Below are positions 54,050 to 64,000 of a DNA stretch of 64,000 nucleotides, piece by piece; position 1 is the first letter of the stretch, and each line of letters starts with the position of its first letter. A model generated the notes under the pieces. The model had not been told where the DNA came from, searched no databases, and worked only from the letters and a program-made list of their open reading frames with translations. The DNA is from Dioscorea cayenensis subsp. rotundata (Eukaryota; Streptophyta; Magnoliopsida; Dioscoreales; Dioscoreaceae). Location of the stretch: NCBI RefSeq assembly GCF_009730915.1, contig NC_052474.1, forward strand, positions 5,429,501 through 5,493,500. Reading direction: 5' to 3'. Made by a program: the position numbers and the translations under genes.

Positions 54050-56433
54050 TTTTAATTAAACTCGCTACTTCGGATCATAGGTGGCCACTTTTACATTGGA
54101 TCCACCTTCTCACCGTCTTTTATGAATCCTATGTTCACAATTGTGTGTGGTCATCAATGTAGCCTATGTAGTCGATCAACAACAGTAAAAAATGTTAGTG
54201 ATAGTAGAGATTGAAGAAGAATTTAGTGGATTTTGAGGTGCATAGGAATACTGTCTTTTAAGAATTTAGTGGATTTTCAGGTCTGCACTAATTTTGACAA
54301 AGCAAGTGAAGATCAGATCTGTGCACATATAGACGCTGGGACACTCTTACACACATAACTAATATTAGTGGCGGAACTAAAAATCATAGATAAGGGAAGT
54401 AAATAAAACTTCATAAATAAAAGTTCAACTATAATCAAAATTAATAATCATTTTGTAAATAAGTCTTTTACATAAACCAGTACTATAAATCATCAACAAA
54501 GCAAATTCACAATTGTCCCTATAAGTTTTAATATTTTGAAAATAATGAATGATTGTTTCATTATATACCAATATAATCAAAAAAAAAATTTCTCGATGCA
54601 TATCATTGAGCAACAATTGATCACCAATTCTATTACGTAGTTGAGTTTTCACAATATTCATTGTAGGGAAAACCCTCTCCACAAATGCAGTTGAAATTGA
54701 TAAAATTAGAGCTAAATTTAAAATATTAAATAAATACATAAATACATAAATAAAAAAAAATTATATAAATTTAATTTATAATCAAACATAAGTCGCAGCT
54801 TCATCATCGGGTAAGATGAAATCAGTTATTTTTAGTTAGTAAAAAGCTAAGGGATCAATTGTAAATTAAATGTGGGTAATTAAGACATAAATTAATTAAA
54901 TTAATATTAAATTGACTTATTCTCAAATTACAAGGGGGCAATTGCCCCCCTTCTCCACCATGTGGCTCCTTCACTGATTAATACTCACTCTCCTAGAAAT
55001 ATACTTCACCCATGATTCACATTCCTATTATTTATGAAAAGTTTTAATGTAGATTCAACAACCAATAGATTTTTTGTTGTTGGTTACTCTTATAATTATA
55101 GTTGATAAGAGATTTTAGATAGAATATCATTTTATAATTTTTTTAATTTTTTCTAAAAAAAACATATAAATATATGTATTTGTTATAAAATAGTGAATCA
55201 TTTGCATATTCTATTTTATAATTAAAATTTTAAATAACACTAAATAGGGTTTTTCTTAAAAAAAATGTTTTTTATTAAATCTTAAAACTCCAATGAGTTT
55301 TAAAATAAATTTAAAATACTTAGGTTTTAAAGTTCACGCGTTAAATTCGGCCCACATTGATCGAAGTTGGCCACTCATAAATGGGATCACATTTGCCGCC
55401 ATCCTTTCATGAATTTGGTCATTAGTGTAGACGTTAGATTGTTGTCACATTTTATCAAAATGATGTTTTTTTTATTAATTAAATATTACTGTTAAAAACC
55501 ACTGTTGTATCTTGGAGGAGTTTTTAAATTTAATGTCATATTATATGAGTTTTTTTTTAATTATTTTTTAAATAATATAAAAAATAAAATATTTGTTGTA
55601 AAATAGTCAATCATTTGCATATTCTATTTATATTGCGAATTTTATTATAACAAATAAATAATATTTATGTATATATATATAGGTTTGAATCAAATAGTTG
55701 TTAAGCAAATTAAAAATACATATAGGTTTTAAGGTTTTTATTATTAAATTCACCATGTCCACTTACACACAGGATCTAAATTTCCTGTCCTGTATATTAT
55801 TTCATAAAGTTTTTAAACATTGTTTGGTCATAAATGTACACATTCAACTGCGGTCAATTTTTGTAAAAGTGATGATTTTTCTAGTAAACGTTATGATAGA
55901 TGGGTAGAGTTTTTACATATATTGTGATTTTATATTTTTTTTTAACTTTTTTAAAAAATATAACAAAATACATTTGTTATAAAATAGCGAATCATTTGTG
56001 TATTCTATTTGTATTGTTATCTTTGTGATATTTAAAACATTAATATTTGTTGACATGTATTTATAATTGAGCATTTAAATTATAGTACCTAGTGGGTTTT
56101 GATTTTTTTATATATTTTAAAAAAATAAAATACATTTATGTTTTAAAATTTACCGATTACACTTACCCGTCACAACATTAAATAACAGTAGACCATTCAT
56201 ACTCGTAAATAAAAACCATCATATATGTCCCATTGTTTTATAGATTCTATGGACACAATTTTTGTTTGGTCATTAATGAAAAAACTCAACCGATTTTGTA
56301 ATAGCGAAAATTTATTTTTATTAAATATTACTACTAAGCAATGATTGTTTAATTATTTTAGATATATATATTATAAAATAATGAATCATTTGCATATTTT
56401 CTATTTCTATTTTGATGGTATTAAACAAATAAT

Positions 56434-56435
<2 letters not shown>
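54050..56435. repeat. Diverged ~400-bp tandem repeat, interrupted
   Basis: The landmark gaatcatttgcatattct recurs at about 55195, 55598, 55989 and 56383 (spacing 391-403 bp). Between landmarks recur a ttttaaa-t-tta block, ttttatgaat-ctatg and tttggtcattaatgta. A partial copy at 54060-54160 (ttttatgaatcctatgttcacaatt, tggtcatcaatgta) lies beyond the hAT fragment, so the array was probably split by that insertion. AT-rich and non-coding. Confidence 0.7.
54470..54739 (-). pseudogene. hAT transposase C-terminal dimerisation fragment
   Basis: The frame reads LALILSISTAFVERVFPTMN, then IVKTQLRNRIGDQLLLNDM and NETIIHYFQNIKT. This matches the conserved hAT dimerisation block (LPVSTASVERAFSAMK-like, followed by LRN.M.D..L) of plant zinc-finger hAT transposases. 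Nothing upstream of this block is recognisable, so only the last ~80 residues remain. Confidence 0.75.

Positions 56436-56502
<67 letters not shown>
56428..56502. repeat. (TA)n microsatellite
   Basis: About 37 uninterrupted TA dinucleotides at the end of the ~400-bp repeat array. Confidence 0.95.
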
Positions 56503-56506
<4 letters not shown>

Positions 56507-56934
56507 TTTAAGAAAATGACACAATGCTTGTTATTTTAAAAATACTAATAATATTTTTAAAATATATATATATATGTTTTTAAAAATTAAAAATTTAAAA
56601 ATTAATAGTATATTTTTCAAAATGATGGGCTACAAAAATCCAAAAAGCTCCAAAAGACAAAAGTGTTTTTTTTTTTTTCTGTGTGCCCAATAAATTCAAG
56701 ATATTGCCCAAGCATTTGAAAATAAGGCCCTTAGGCATTTTCTTTTTTATTAATAAATAAATAAATATGGTTTGCAAATATAATAAAGGATTATTATATA
56801 GCTAACAACTTCTGGGCCTATTAGTACAACCATAACAACATCTAGTCAAAATTCATATAAATAATAATAATAATTGTTAAGGTATTAAAAAAAATTTCAT
56901 GACTTTGAATATTCCGAAAGAGTCATTTTTTCTT

Positions 56935-58010
56935 GGGTAAATTATCTAGTTGGTCACTAAAGTATTACCCAATTCCTATTTGGGTCACTGAACTAAAAAA
57001 AATTCTATTTGGATCACTTAACTAAGTAAATCATTCCAATCAAGTCACTATCACAGACGGCGTTAACGGAAGGCTAAGCTAGCTTGCCACCTCACCATTG
57101 GCCCTGCCTCGTCAGCAACATCCACACACTATTCATCTCTAACCATTCCCTTCTTACATCCAAACAACTCATTCATCTCCTTCCAAACTCCTCTTTCTCT
57201 TCTTCTTTATCTTCTCCATTTCCTTTTCCATCTCTTCAACCTTCATCTCCTCCTCTTCCTTCTCCTCCTCCTCTATTATCATCACCTTTTTTTCTTTCTC
57301 TTTCTCACTACTACTCCAGTCATCTCCATTAATGAGCATCACCTTTATCCTCATTTTCCCAATAAACAACACTTGAGTTGCAAACCTCATTGCCAATTCA
57401 AATTAAAAAAAAAACAAGCTCCTTCAAATTGTGAAGCAAAAACAAGAAGATTATTAAATCAATTGTGGGATTAATACCAAACAAGAGAGGATCAATGCAT
57501 GCATCAAATCGCCTTCAAATTCTACCCGTCACTATTGACGTGCATGCAAATAAGTCATGCATTAATAGGCTTGAGTCCATGATAGCCATGCAGATTCATC
57601 AAGTTTCCATTGAAGATCTTTTTAACCCATGACATAGAGTGCATGAGGAGGAGACTTGCTTACTTCATTGCAAGTAGTGAAACTAAATCAAATGCAAAAG
57701 AAGCAAAGATTGTGATTGAGATCATAAATGAGTATACAGGAGAGATGGCAAGAGAAGGAGTTTGGAAGATGATGGAGTTGTTTGGATGTAAGAGGGGAAT
57801 GATGACAGATGAACAGTGTGCGGGTGTTGCTGATGAAGGGAGGTCAATGGTGAGGTGGCAAGCCAGCTCAGCCTTCCATTAACACCGTCTGTGATAGTGA
57901 CCTAATTGGAATGATTTACTTAGTTAAGTGACCCAAATAGAATTTTTTTTAGCTCAGTGACCCAAATAGGAATTGGGCAATACTTTAGTGACCAACTAGG
58001 TAATTTACCC
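56935..58010. mobile_element. Non-autonomous Mutator-like element, 1,076 bp
   Basis: Terminal inverted repeats of about 160 bp start gggtaaattatctagttggt (56935) and end with the reverse complement (58010). They are over 90% alike, including ctatcacagacgg-gttaa and cttgccacctcac. A perfect 9-bp target duplication, ttttttctt, flanks it at 56926-56934 and 58011-58019. This identifies a recent MULE insertion. The interior has a CT-rich stretch at 57180-57310 and a 90-residue frame at 57610-57882 without recognised domains, possibly a captured host fragment. Confidence 0.92.
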
Positions 58011-58019
58011 TTTTTTCTT

Positions 58020-58352
58020 TTAATAGGTTATTTTTCGGACCTTCTAATATAAAAGTGGATGATGATGATATAAAAGTAGCTGATGTTGATAAAATTGGCT
58101 CTCACTTTTTTCACGGAAAACATATAATTAATTTTAAACAAAAACGTCAGATTTTAAACAGAAACTCATAATATTAAACGGGAAATAGTAACATATTAAG
58201 TGAAGAAGCAAAGCTAAACATAAACTATAAATATTAAGCGAGGAGTGCATGTTGTAAGATAAGAGTAAACTGTAATGACGAAAAAGAAAATGTACTTAAA
58301 AATGTAAAGCCTATCTAGGAAATTCAAATATTAGAGGGTCAATCTGAAATGT
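58020..58352. mobile_element. Small TIR element with TTAAAC motifs
   Basis: Short imperfect inverted ends: ttttcggaccttctaatat (58032-58050) and, at 58328-58349, atattagagggtcaatctga. The interior contains ttaaac at several places (58133-58170), like the introns of the large MULE at 22.8-32.4 kb. Probably a deletion derivative or relative of that family. Exact ends uncertain. Confidence 0.5.
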
Positions 58353-58363
58353 TTTGAAACTAC

Positions 58364-59093
58364 GGTAGTGTTTGTTTCAAGGGATTTAGAGTTACATGTA
58401 ACTCCAAATCCCTTACCTTTTTAAAATCCGGTGTTTGTTTTGATGTATTTCATTTTTCATGTGCTTTTGAAATCACATCATTGAGGGATTTTGGTTTACG
58501 GTCAAAATGACCGTAAAACCAAATCCCAGGAGTTCAAAACCAGTATATATGCATATGTATATATACATATACATATATATATATAAATCTATATGTATAC
58601 ATATACATATATACACATATACATATACATATATACACACATATATATGTATACGCATACATATATATACATAAATCTATACATATACACATACACATAT
58701 ATGTATGCACATACATATACATACATATATTTATATATACATACATGTATGTATATACATTCCCTAGATATACCTATATATAGTATGTTTACATATATAA
58801 ATACACATATATGTATATATATAAATATATATGTATATATACACAAATATATACATATATATATATACATATATGCATATACGCAGACATATCCATACAC
58901 TTATACACATGTTTTCCAATTCCAGATTTACAAATCCTTCCAAACAAACATAAAATCTTATAATACAGTAATTCCAGTTACATCCAACCAAACACAAGAT
59001 TTGACTGCACTGTATTTTGAAAGCCAAGTATTTTCACTTACATTGTAACTAGAAATCCATTGCATTTACAATTACATCCAACCAAACGCTACC
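58364..59093. mobile_element. PIF/Harbinger-like MITE with internal ATAC microsatellite
   Basis: Ends GGTAGTGTTTG (58364-58374) and its inverse CAAACGCTACC (59083-59093), 10 of 11 bases matching, flanked on both sides by TAC (58361-58363 and 59094-59096). The subterminal parts (aagggatttagagttacatg and tacattgtaactagaaatcc) also pair. The centre, about 58540-58890, is an expanded TATACA/TATATG-type simple repeat. Non-coding. Confidence 0.65.
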
Positions 59094-59343
59094 TACATGG
59101 ATTTAGAATTCATTTTCTCTAATAATAATATATCTTAACTATATATATCAACATGAAACTTTAAACCCCCACAGTTATTATATTACATGAAAACAGATTT
59201 CTAGTTTTTTTATTTTTTATTTCCTGTACTTAATATCACAGAGATAAAACTTACGTTGCTTGCTTCAATTTAAATAACAACAAAGTTGTTTAATATTATT
59301 GTAAGTGAAAAACAATACATTTAGTTTTACATTTGATATAAAT

Positions 59344-59380
<37 letters not shown>

Positions 59381-60397
59381 TATAATCACCATGCATGGTA
59401 AACGGCCAGGTTATCCCCGTTATACATCAATTCATATCTAAAATTTTTTAATTAAATAAAAAATAATTGGTGAAAATCATATCAATATAGTTATTTTTTT
59501 AATTAAAAAAACATTATTTAAAGGACGCATTTGGTTTGCAGGTAAATTAATAAGTTTTCTAATTAAAATAATGTATTCACTAGCTCCATATTTCAGGAAT
59601 TTAGTATGATGACTTTTAGTTGATATCTCACATTATGATAATATTTCTTTACTTAGAAATGGAATAAAAATTTTAGTTAAAATACAATTAAAAATATAAA
59701 TCACAATTAATATATATTAACTATAGCTTAATCAGTATATAATTATTAAAATATAAATAAAATAAGTGATAAAAATGTAAATTTAAAATGATAATGAGAA
59801 AGTCAGTGTTAAAAAGGTGACAAATGAATTTTTCATTAAAAACAAACTCTATTTTCATTAAAATTTACTGGCTGGTAGTAATCAAAGATAAACACTGTTG
59901 AGATTTTTTTAATGGACATTAGCTACAGTCAATAGGTAAAACTTTTAATCACAGGGAATATTTTCAGTTTGTTATGTTACTAAAAAACTAATTCAATAAT
60001 AAATGATATTTTTAACATAAAATTAAATGAAAAGAATTTAAAATATACCAAATAAAAACCATGCATTTACATATTAAAAAAAAACTTTTAATTTTCAATT
60101 TTATTCTAATATATATTGATCTCATGAAAATGTTTTAATTATACAGTGACCTCTCTATAGAATTTGTATTATACTTCGTTATACTACTAATTAATATGAT
60201 AAAAAATAATATTGAATTACTATCAAATAAAAAAAATGTAGTATTTGATTAAAACACAATGATTAAGTACAAATGACCATGCACATATTATTCACAAATA
60301 AAATCAATTTTAAAGAATTTTGGGAAAAAAATTATCTCGTCTTCAGCTAAGAAAAAAAAAATAAAAAGAGAAAAAAAAAAAAGTATTTTAAGATGAA
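59094..60397. other. AT-rich spacer downstream of LBD22/27 gene
   Basis: No gene recognised. Contains a TA run at about 59347-59375. The right end should include the 3' UTR of the LOB-domain gene. Confidence 0.55.
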
Positions 60398-60592
60398 TTA
60401 TACAGACGAAGTATTACAATTTTTAAGTGTAAATAAAGAAGCAGCACCCTTTAAATCATGCTCTTGCACATGCTCCATGGAATTTGTTTCATCCTTCATC
60501 TCCGCCTTTGAGTTACTGAAAAGTATTAAAATATTAAATAAGAAAACTAATTCAAAATCTATAGAATAAAAAGGTGAATAAATAAAATGTAG

Positions 60593-60631
<39 letters not shown>

Positions 60632-63107
60632 AAGCAAGAATGAATATTTAATGCAATGCATGCATTTGTGTTTAAATTATTTCCTTATTTATTAATAACA
60701 TGAATCTCACATGCCTTTTTTTTTTTAAAAAAAAAAATAATGCATGCACCAATTCATTTGATTATATAGAGTTATAAATTTATTAGGTCAAAGATTTGGT
60801 CATAGCTTATCACTCATCATATAAATTAATAAATCTTTGTAAAAAAAATCATATATTTTTTCCCCTTCTTCTTGATATAAAAAATAAAATAAAATAGAGC
60901 ATAAAAATCAAACCCGAATCCGTTCACCCAAACTCTAATATTATAATGAAATTCTTCTCAATAGTTTGTTAAAAAAATCAATAAATAATTAAGTTACTGA
61001 TATGTTAAGAAGTCAAAGTACATTTGAGGAATTAGTTAAAAAATTAATAAGTGAATAAGAAAATCGAACAAGTCCTGACCCGAAACCTTAATCCTAATCA
61101 TTAAATAAATATATTAAATAAACATTTGAGGAATTATGTTTGGCTAGGGGATAAGGGCTATTTTCCAACCAAGCATCTCCTAACATTGCATGAACTTATA
61201 TTACAAGCAGATTTAATCATTAAATAAATATATTAAATAATTAATTTAAAAAAGCTGAACATTAATAAGCTCTTATTTTAACAAATAAGATCTCGATAAT
61301 ATTAATCAAGTCAAACTTTGGCCAACTCACACCATAATAATAATATTATGGCTCAATTCTCAACATGAAATCCCATTAATTGTTAGTTATTCAAGTAAAA
61401 TTCATAGAACCTATTTAAAGATTGCAAACAAAATCCCAAACCTAATTCCATGTCTTACAATGTTCATCTAATATCTACCATTGAAGGTGCATGAATGGAA
61501 TTAATACAAAGAAATATTTTAAATAAAAATAACACTATAATATTAAGTTGAATCCTCATTTCAAAATAATATCACATTAGAGTGAAGTTGCCCAACCAAA
61601 AAATTAAAAGTCACCATAATAGGAAGAGAAATTCTAACCCTAATTTTACCAGTAATATTATTTGGCAATTGAAAATATCCAAAAAAGCAGGGTTGGGTTG
61701 GGAATAAAAATTCCCATTCCCATCTCACATACAACAATTAAAATTTTAAAGATGCAAGAATTACTCTACCAATATCTTATAAGCAATTTAATTATTAAAA
61801 TAAATACATTTAATTTTTTTAAAAATAAATAAATAATGTTAATAAATTTTACCATTAATTTGCAAAGATTTTTTAAACAGAAAATCCACCCATGATTCTA
61901 ATAATAATCTCACATATGGTATATGCAATAATGCAAATGAAAATACATATATTTTTAGAATATATAAATATATTTGGCCCCCTTAAATCCATTTTTATCA
62001 AGAATATCACACATAATATTACCTTCAATTTAAGGTCCCTAAATATAACAGGAAGAAATAATCACCGAAAAAGAAAAGAAAATTTCAACCTTAACCCTAA
62101 CCCTAACCCTAAAAATAATCTTAATATGCAAATAAAAGTGCATGTCAAAGTGCATCTGAAAACCATAAACAAACAATCAACAAATACAAAAACAACCTCT
62201 TAACCCTAACCCTAACCCTAAAAACATTCCTAATTTGCAAATGAAAAATGTCAAGGTCCATCATGAAAACCCAACAATATACATTATAAGAACATTAAAA
62301 AAAAAAAAAAAGACATGCAAAATCACAGTTGGCAAACCTGGTTGAGCAAATGAAGTTGTTGTTGTTGGCAGAGGAACTAGCCAAAATATTGTGATCAACA
62401 GAAGACTCAGGATCAACAATTAAGGTCTGTCTCACATCAAACATGTCCACAATAGGTTTCACATCTTCTTCCCCACCACCTTCTTCCTGTTGTTGTTGTT
62501 GTTGTTGTTGCAAGCTAAGCATAGCAGGCATATCATAATTCCCTACCACATTCATGCTGTTGCTATTACTATCATCGCCATTTTCAATGCTTTGATCAAA
62601 CCAAAAATAATTCAAAAGTTGAGGATTATGTTGTTGTTGTTGCTGTTGTTGATGAAGAAGTGGAGGTAATTGAGGATCAAAAAGGTTATGATGATCAGAA
62701 AGAGGAGGAGGAGGAGGAAAAGAAGGAGGTGAAGAATGTGACCGGTAAAAGGAAAGGTGTTGAAGAACTAAAGAAAGTTCAGCAGTGAGAGCATGTATAG
62801 TTTGTTCAAGATCAACAATGATGCGGTAACAGCCGCCGACAGGGTCGAGAGCACGAGCATTAGATTGAAAGATGATTGAGCGCATGGCTTCAGCACGAGT
62901 GACAGGATCAAGACCACGAATTATGCGGAGGATGTTGCTGACGCCGAAGAGACGGTGAGCGTTGAGGAACTGGCGTTGAGAGTCGGCAGGGAAGAATGGG
63001 GCAAGAGTGCAGTCAGGGTTGCACTTGCGGCGTTGGTACTTGCAGGCTGCGCAGGCTTGAGAAGGAGGTGGTGGAGGACGAGAGGATGAAGAGGAGGGTG
63101 AGCTCAT
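60398..63107 (-). CDS. LOB-domain transcription factor, LBD22/LBD27 type
   Basis: Two exons, 62338-63107 and 60398-60515, give 295 residues. The donor falls after TTTGCTCAACCAG, the acceptor is acttttcag/TAACTCAAAG, and the phase joins as Ser (STSNSKAEMKDE). The LOB motif is intact: C19, C22, C29 and C33 in CAACKYQRRKCNPDC. LAPFFPADSQRQFLNAHRLF and GVSNILRIIRGLDP form the GAS block, and QSNARALDPVGGCYRII follows. It is Pro-rich before the domain, with two Gln tracts after it. The C-terminal EHVQEHDLKGAASLFTLKNC supports the second exon, since LBD22/27 relatives end similarly. LBD27 (SIDECAR POLLEN) acts in pollen development in Arabidopsis; the same role here is only inferred. The intron (60516-62337) holds telomere-like repeats. 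Confidence 0.9.
62087..62275. repeat. Duplicated segment with telomere-like (CCCTAA)n in LBD intron
   Basis: Two direct copies (about 62087-62172 and 62199-62275) each start with cttaaccctaaccctaaccc and continue with similar flanking bases (ttgcaaat, tgtcaa-gt-catc, gaaaacc). Each has three to four telomere-type units. Short interstitial arrays, not a chromosome end. Confidence 0.85.
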
Positions 63108-64000
63108 GCTCTATATTTAATTAAATGCATGCAATTATTAAAAAGGAGAATGATTCTTTCTTAGCTAACACAATTTAAATGGAGAAGAAGAAAAATAGAA
63201 GAAGAAGATAAAAGCAAGCTGGATAAGAAGAAATTTAAGATAATTAAAAAAGAATAAAAAAAAAAAAAATTACATACAACAAAAAGAAGAAGAAGGAAGG
63301 GAGAAAGAAGAAGGTGGTAATGAAGAGATTTATTATTATTATTATTATTAATATAATTATTGTTAATATTTTTGAAATGAAGAAAAAGAAGAAGAAGAAG
63401 GGGGAGGGAGAGAGAGATAGAGAATGGGTCTTTAACGGGAATACGGATTTTTAGGGTGTAGAGGGAGAGGTGGATTGAATATATATATATATATATATAA
63501 ATGCTTAAATTTTTGTTTTCTTACTATATTTAATTTAATTTCAAATGACTTAGAATGGAGGGGCATAGTTATTTTTAGTGATTTTTTTTTTTTTTGGGGT
63601 CATATATGGAAATTGGAGTATATATTATGAAGGTGGTGCATTGCATGGGTGAAAAGGATGTTGGATTTTCACGCGTGGTGGTGATATAATAAATCCGTTA
63701 TATGGGTCAAATTCCATATTTATATTAGGTGGCAGAAAGATATATTATTTTGTTATTTGGTTATTTGGTTATTTTTTTATTTTGAAAGATGGGTATGATT
63801 ATCGCTTTTGAGGAGGTTTTACTGTTTGGCTAACTTGGCTTGGGATGGTTTATGATTTGTGTTTTTCTTGCACGAGGTCCACGTGTTTTTTTCTGTTGTG
63901 ATTTTATGGTGATGTGGAATTTAAACTTTTTTTTTTTTAAGTTTTTTGAAGTATATTTATGTACATCTACATGTTATCCAAATAATCACACGATTAAAAA
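63108..64000. promoter_or_regulatory. Upstream region of the LBD22/27-type gene
   Basis: Purine-rich (GAA) tracts occur on the plus strand up to about 63420, which would be CT-rich leader sequence for the minus-strand gene. An (ATT)n run lies at 63332-63349 and a TA run at 63480-63499. Beyond about 63500 it is AT-rich with a ccacgtgtt motif near 63881. No other gene seen before the window edge. Confidence 0.45.

Noticed and set aside
57169-57396. Glu/Lys-rich minus-strand frame inside the small MULE
   Set aside because: Low-complexity translation of a CTC/TTC tract without a domain. Not called as a gene.
58473-59048. Several overlapping Tyr/Ile-rich frames on both strands
   Set aside because: Products of the TATACA-type simple repeat inside a MITE. 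No protein signal.
62087-62221. Telomeric repeats as evidence for a chromosome end
   Set aside because: Only three to four units per array, inside an intron of an intact gene, with ordinary sequence on both sides.

Overview
This window is nuclear DNA of a flowering plant: AT-rich, with intron-rich genes, abundant microsatellites, MITEs and Mutator-like elements. Plant-only families are present (CYP701A, two LOB-domain genes, an RHD3 GTPase, VHA-B). The overall look, including the ULP1-carrying Mutator element, would suit a monocot such as a yam relative, but the species cannot be fixed from sequence alone.

Nine host genes were rebuilt exon by exon, and the splice phases agree at every junction. 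From left to right they are: ent-kaurene oxidase (+, 115-2449, first exon outside the window); a LOB-domain gene (-, 7725-8126); mitochondrial processing peptidase beta (-, 9079-11995); a YqeH/BPG2-type circularly permuted GTPase (-, 12749-15564); V-ATPase subunit B (-, 16165-20956); DENR (+, 32805-36291); Mediator subunit 9 (-, 37258-40819); an RHD3/SEY1 dynamin-like GTPase (-, 42232-49964); and an LBD22/27-type LOB gene (-, 60398-63107). They are ordinary housekeeping or regulatory genes with no operon-like relationship. They serve gibberellin synthesis, protein import, organelle ribosome assembly, vacuolar acidification, translation re-initiation, transcription and ER shaping.

Between the genes lie mobile or repetitive blocks. 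3449-6634 is a four-copy tandem array of a decayed RNase H-like fragment. 22760-32389 is a large Mutator-like element that carried a transposase and a ULP1-type protease gene. Its left part has been inverted, which splits the ULP1 gene into two opposite-strand halves. The matching 9-bp target duplications, TTTGATTTA, are now found in inverted orientation at 24284-24292 and 32390-32398. Two Stowaway-like MITEs lie at 7115-7376 and 51429-51749. From 54.0 to 59.1 kb there is a cluster of a diverged ~400-bp tandem repeat, a hAT transposase fragment, a non-autonomous MULE with ~160-bp TIRs and a perfect 9-bp target duplication, and two smaller TIR elements.

The main observations are the internal inversion of the MULE, two non-canonical GC-AG introns (MPP beta and RHD3), a 118-nt V-ATPase intron built largely of microsatellite, and tandem duplications that copied 3' splice sites in the DENR and MPP beta genes.
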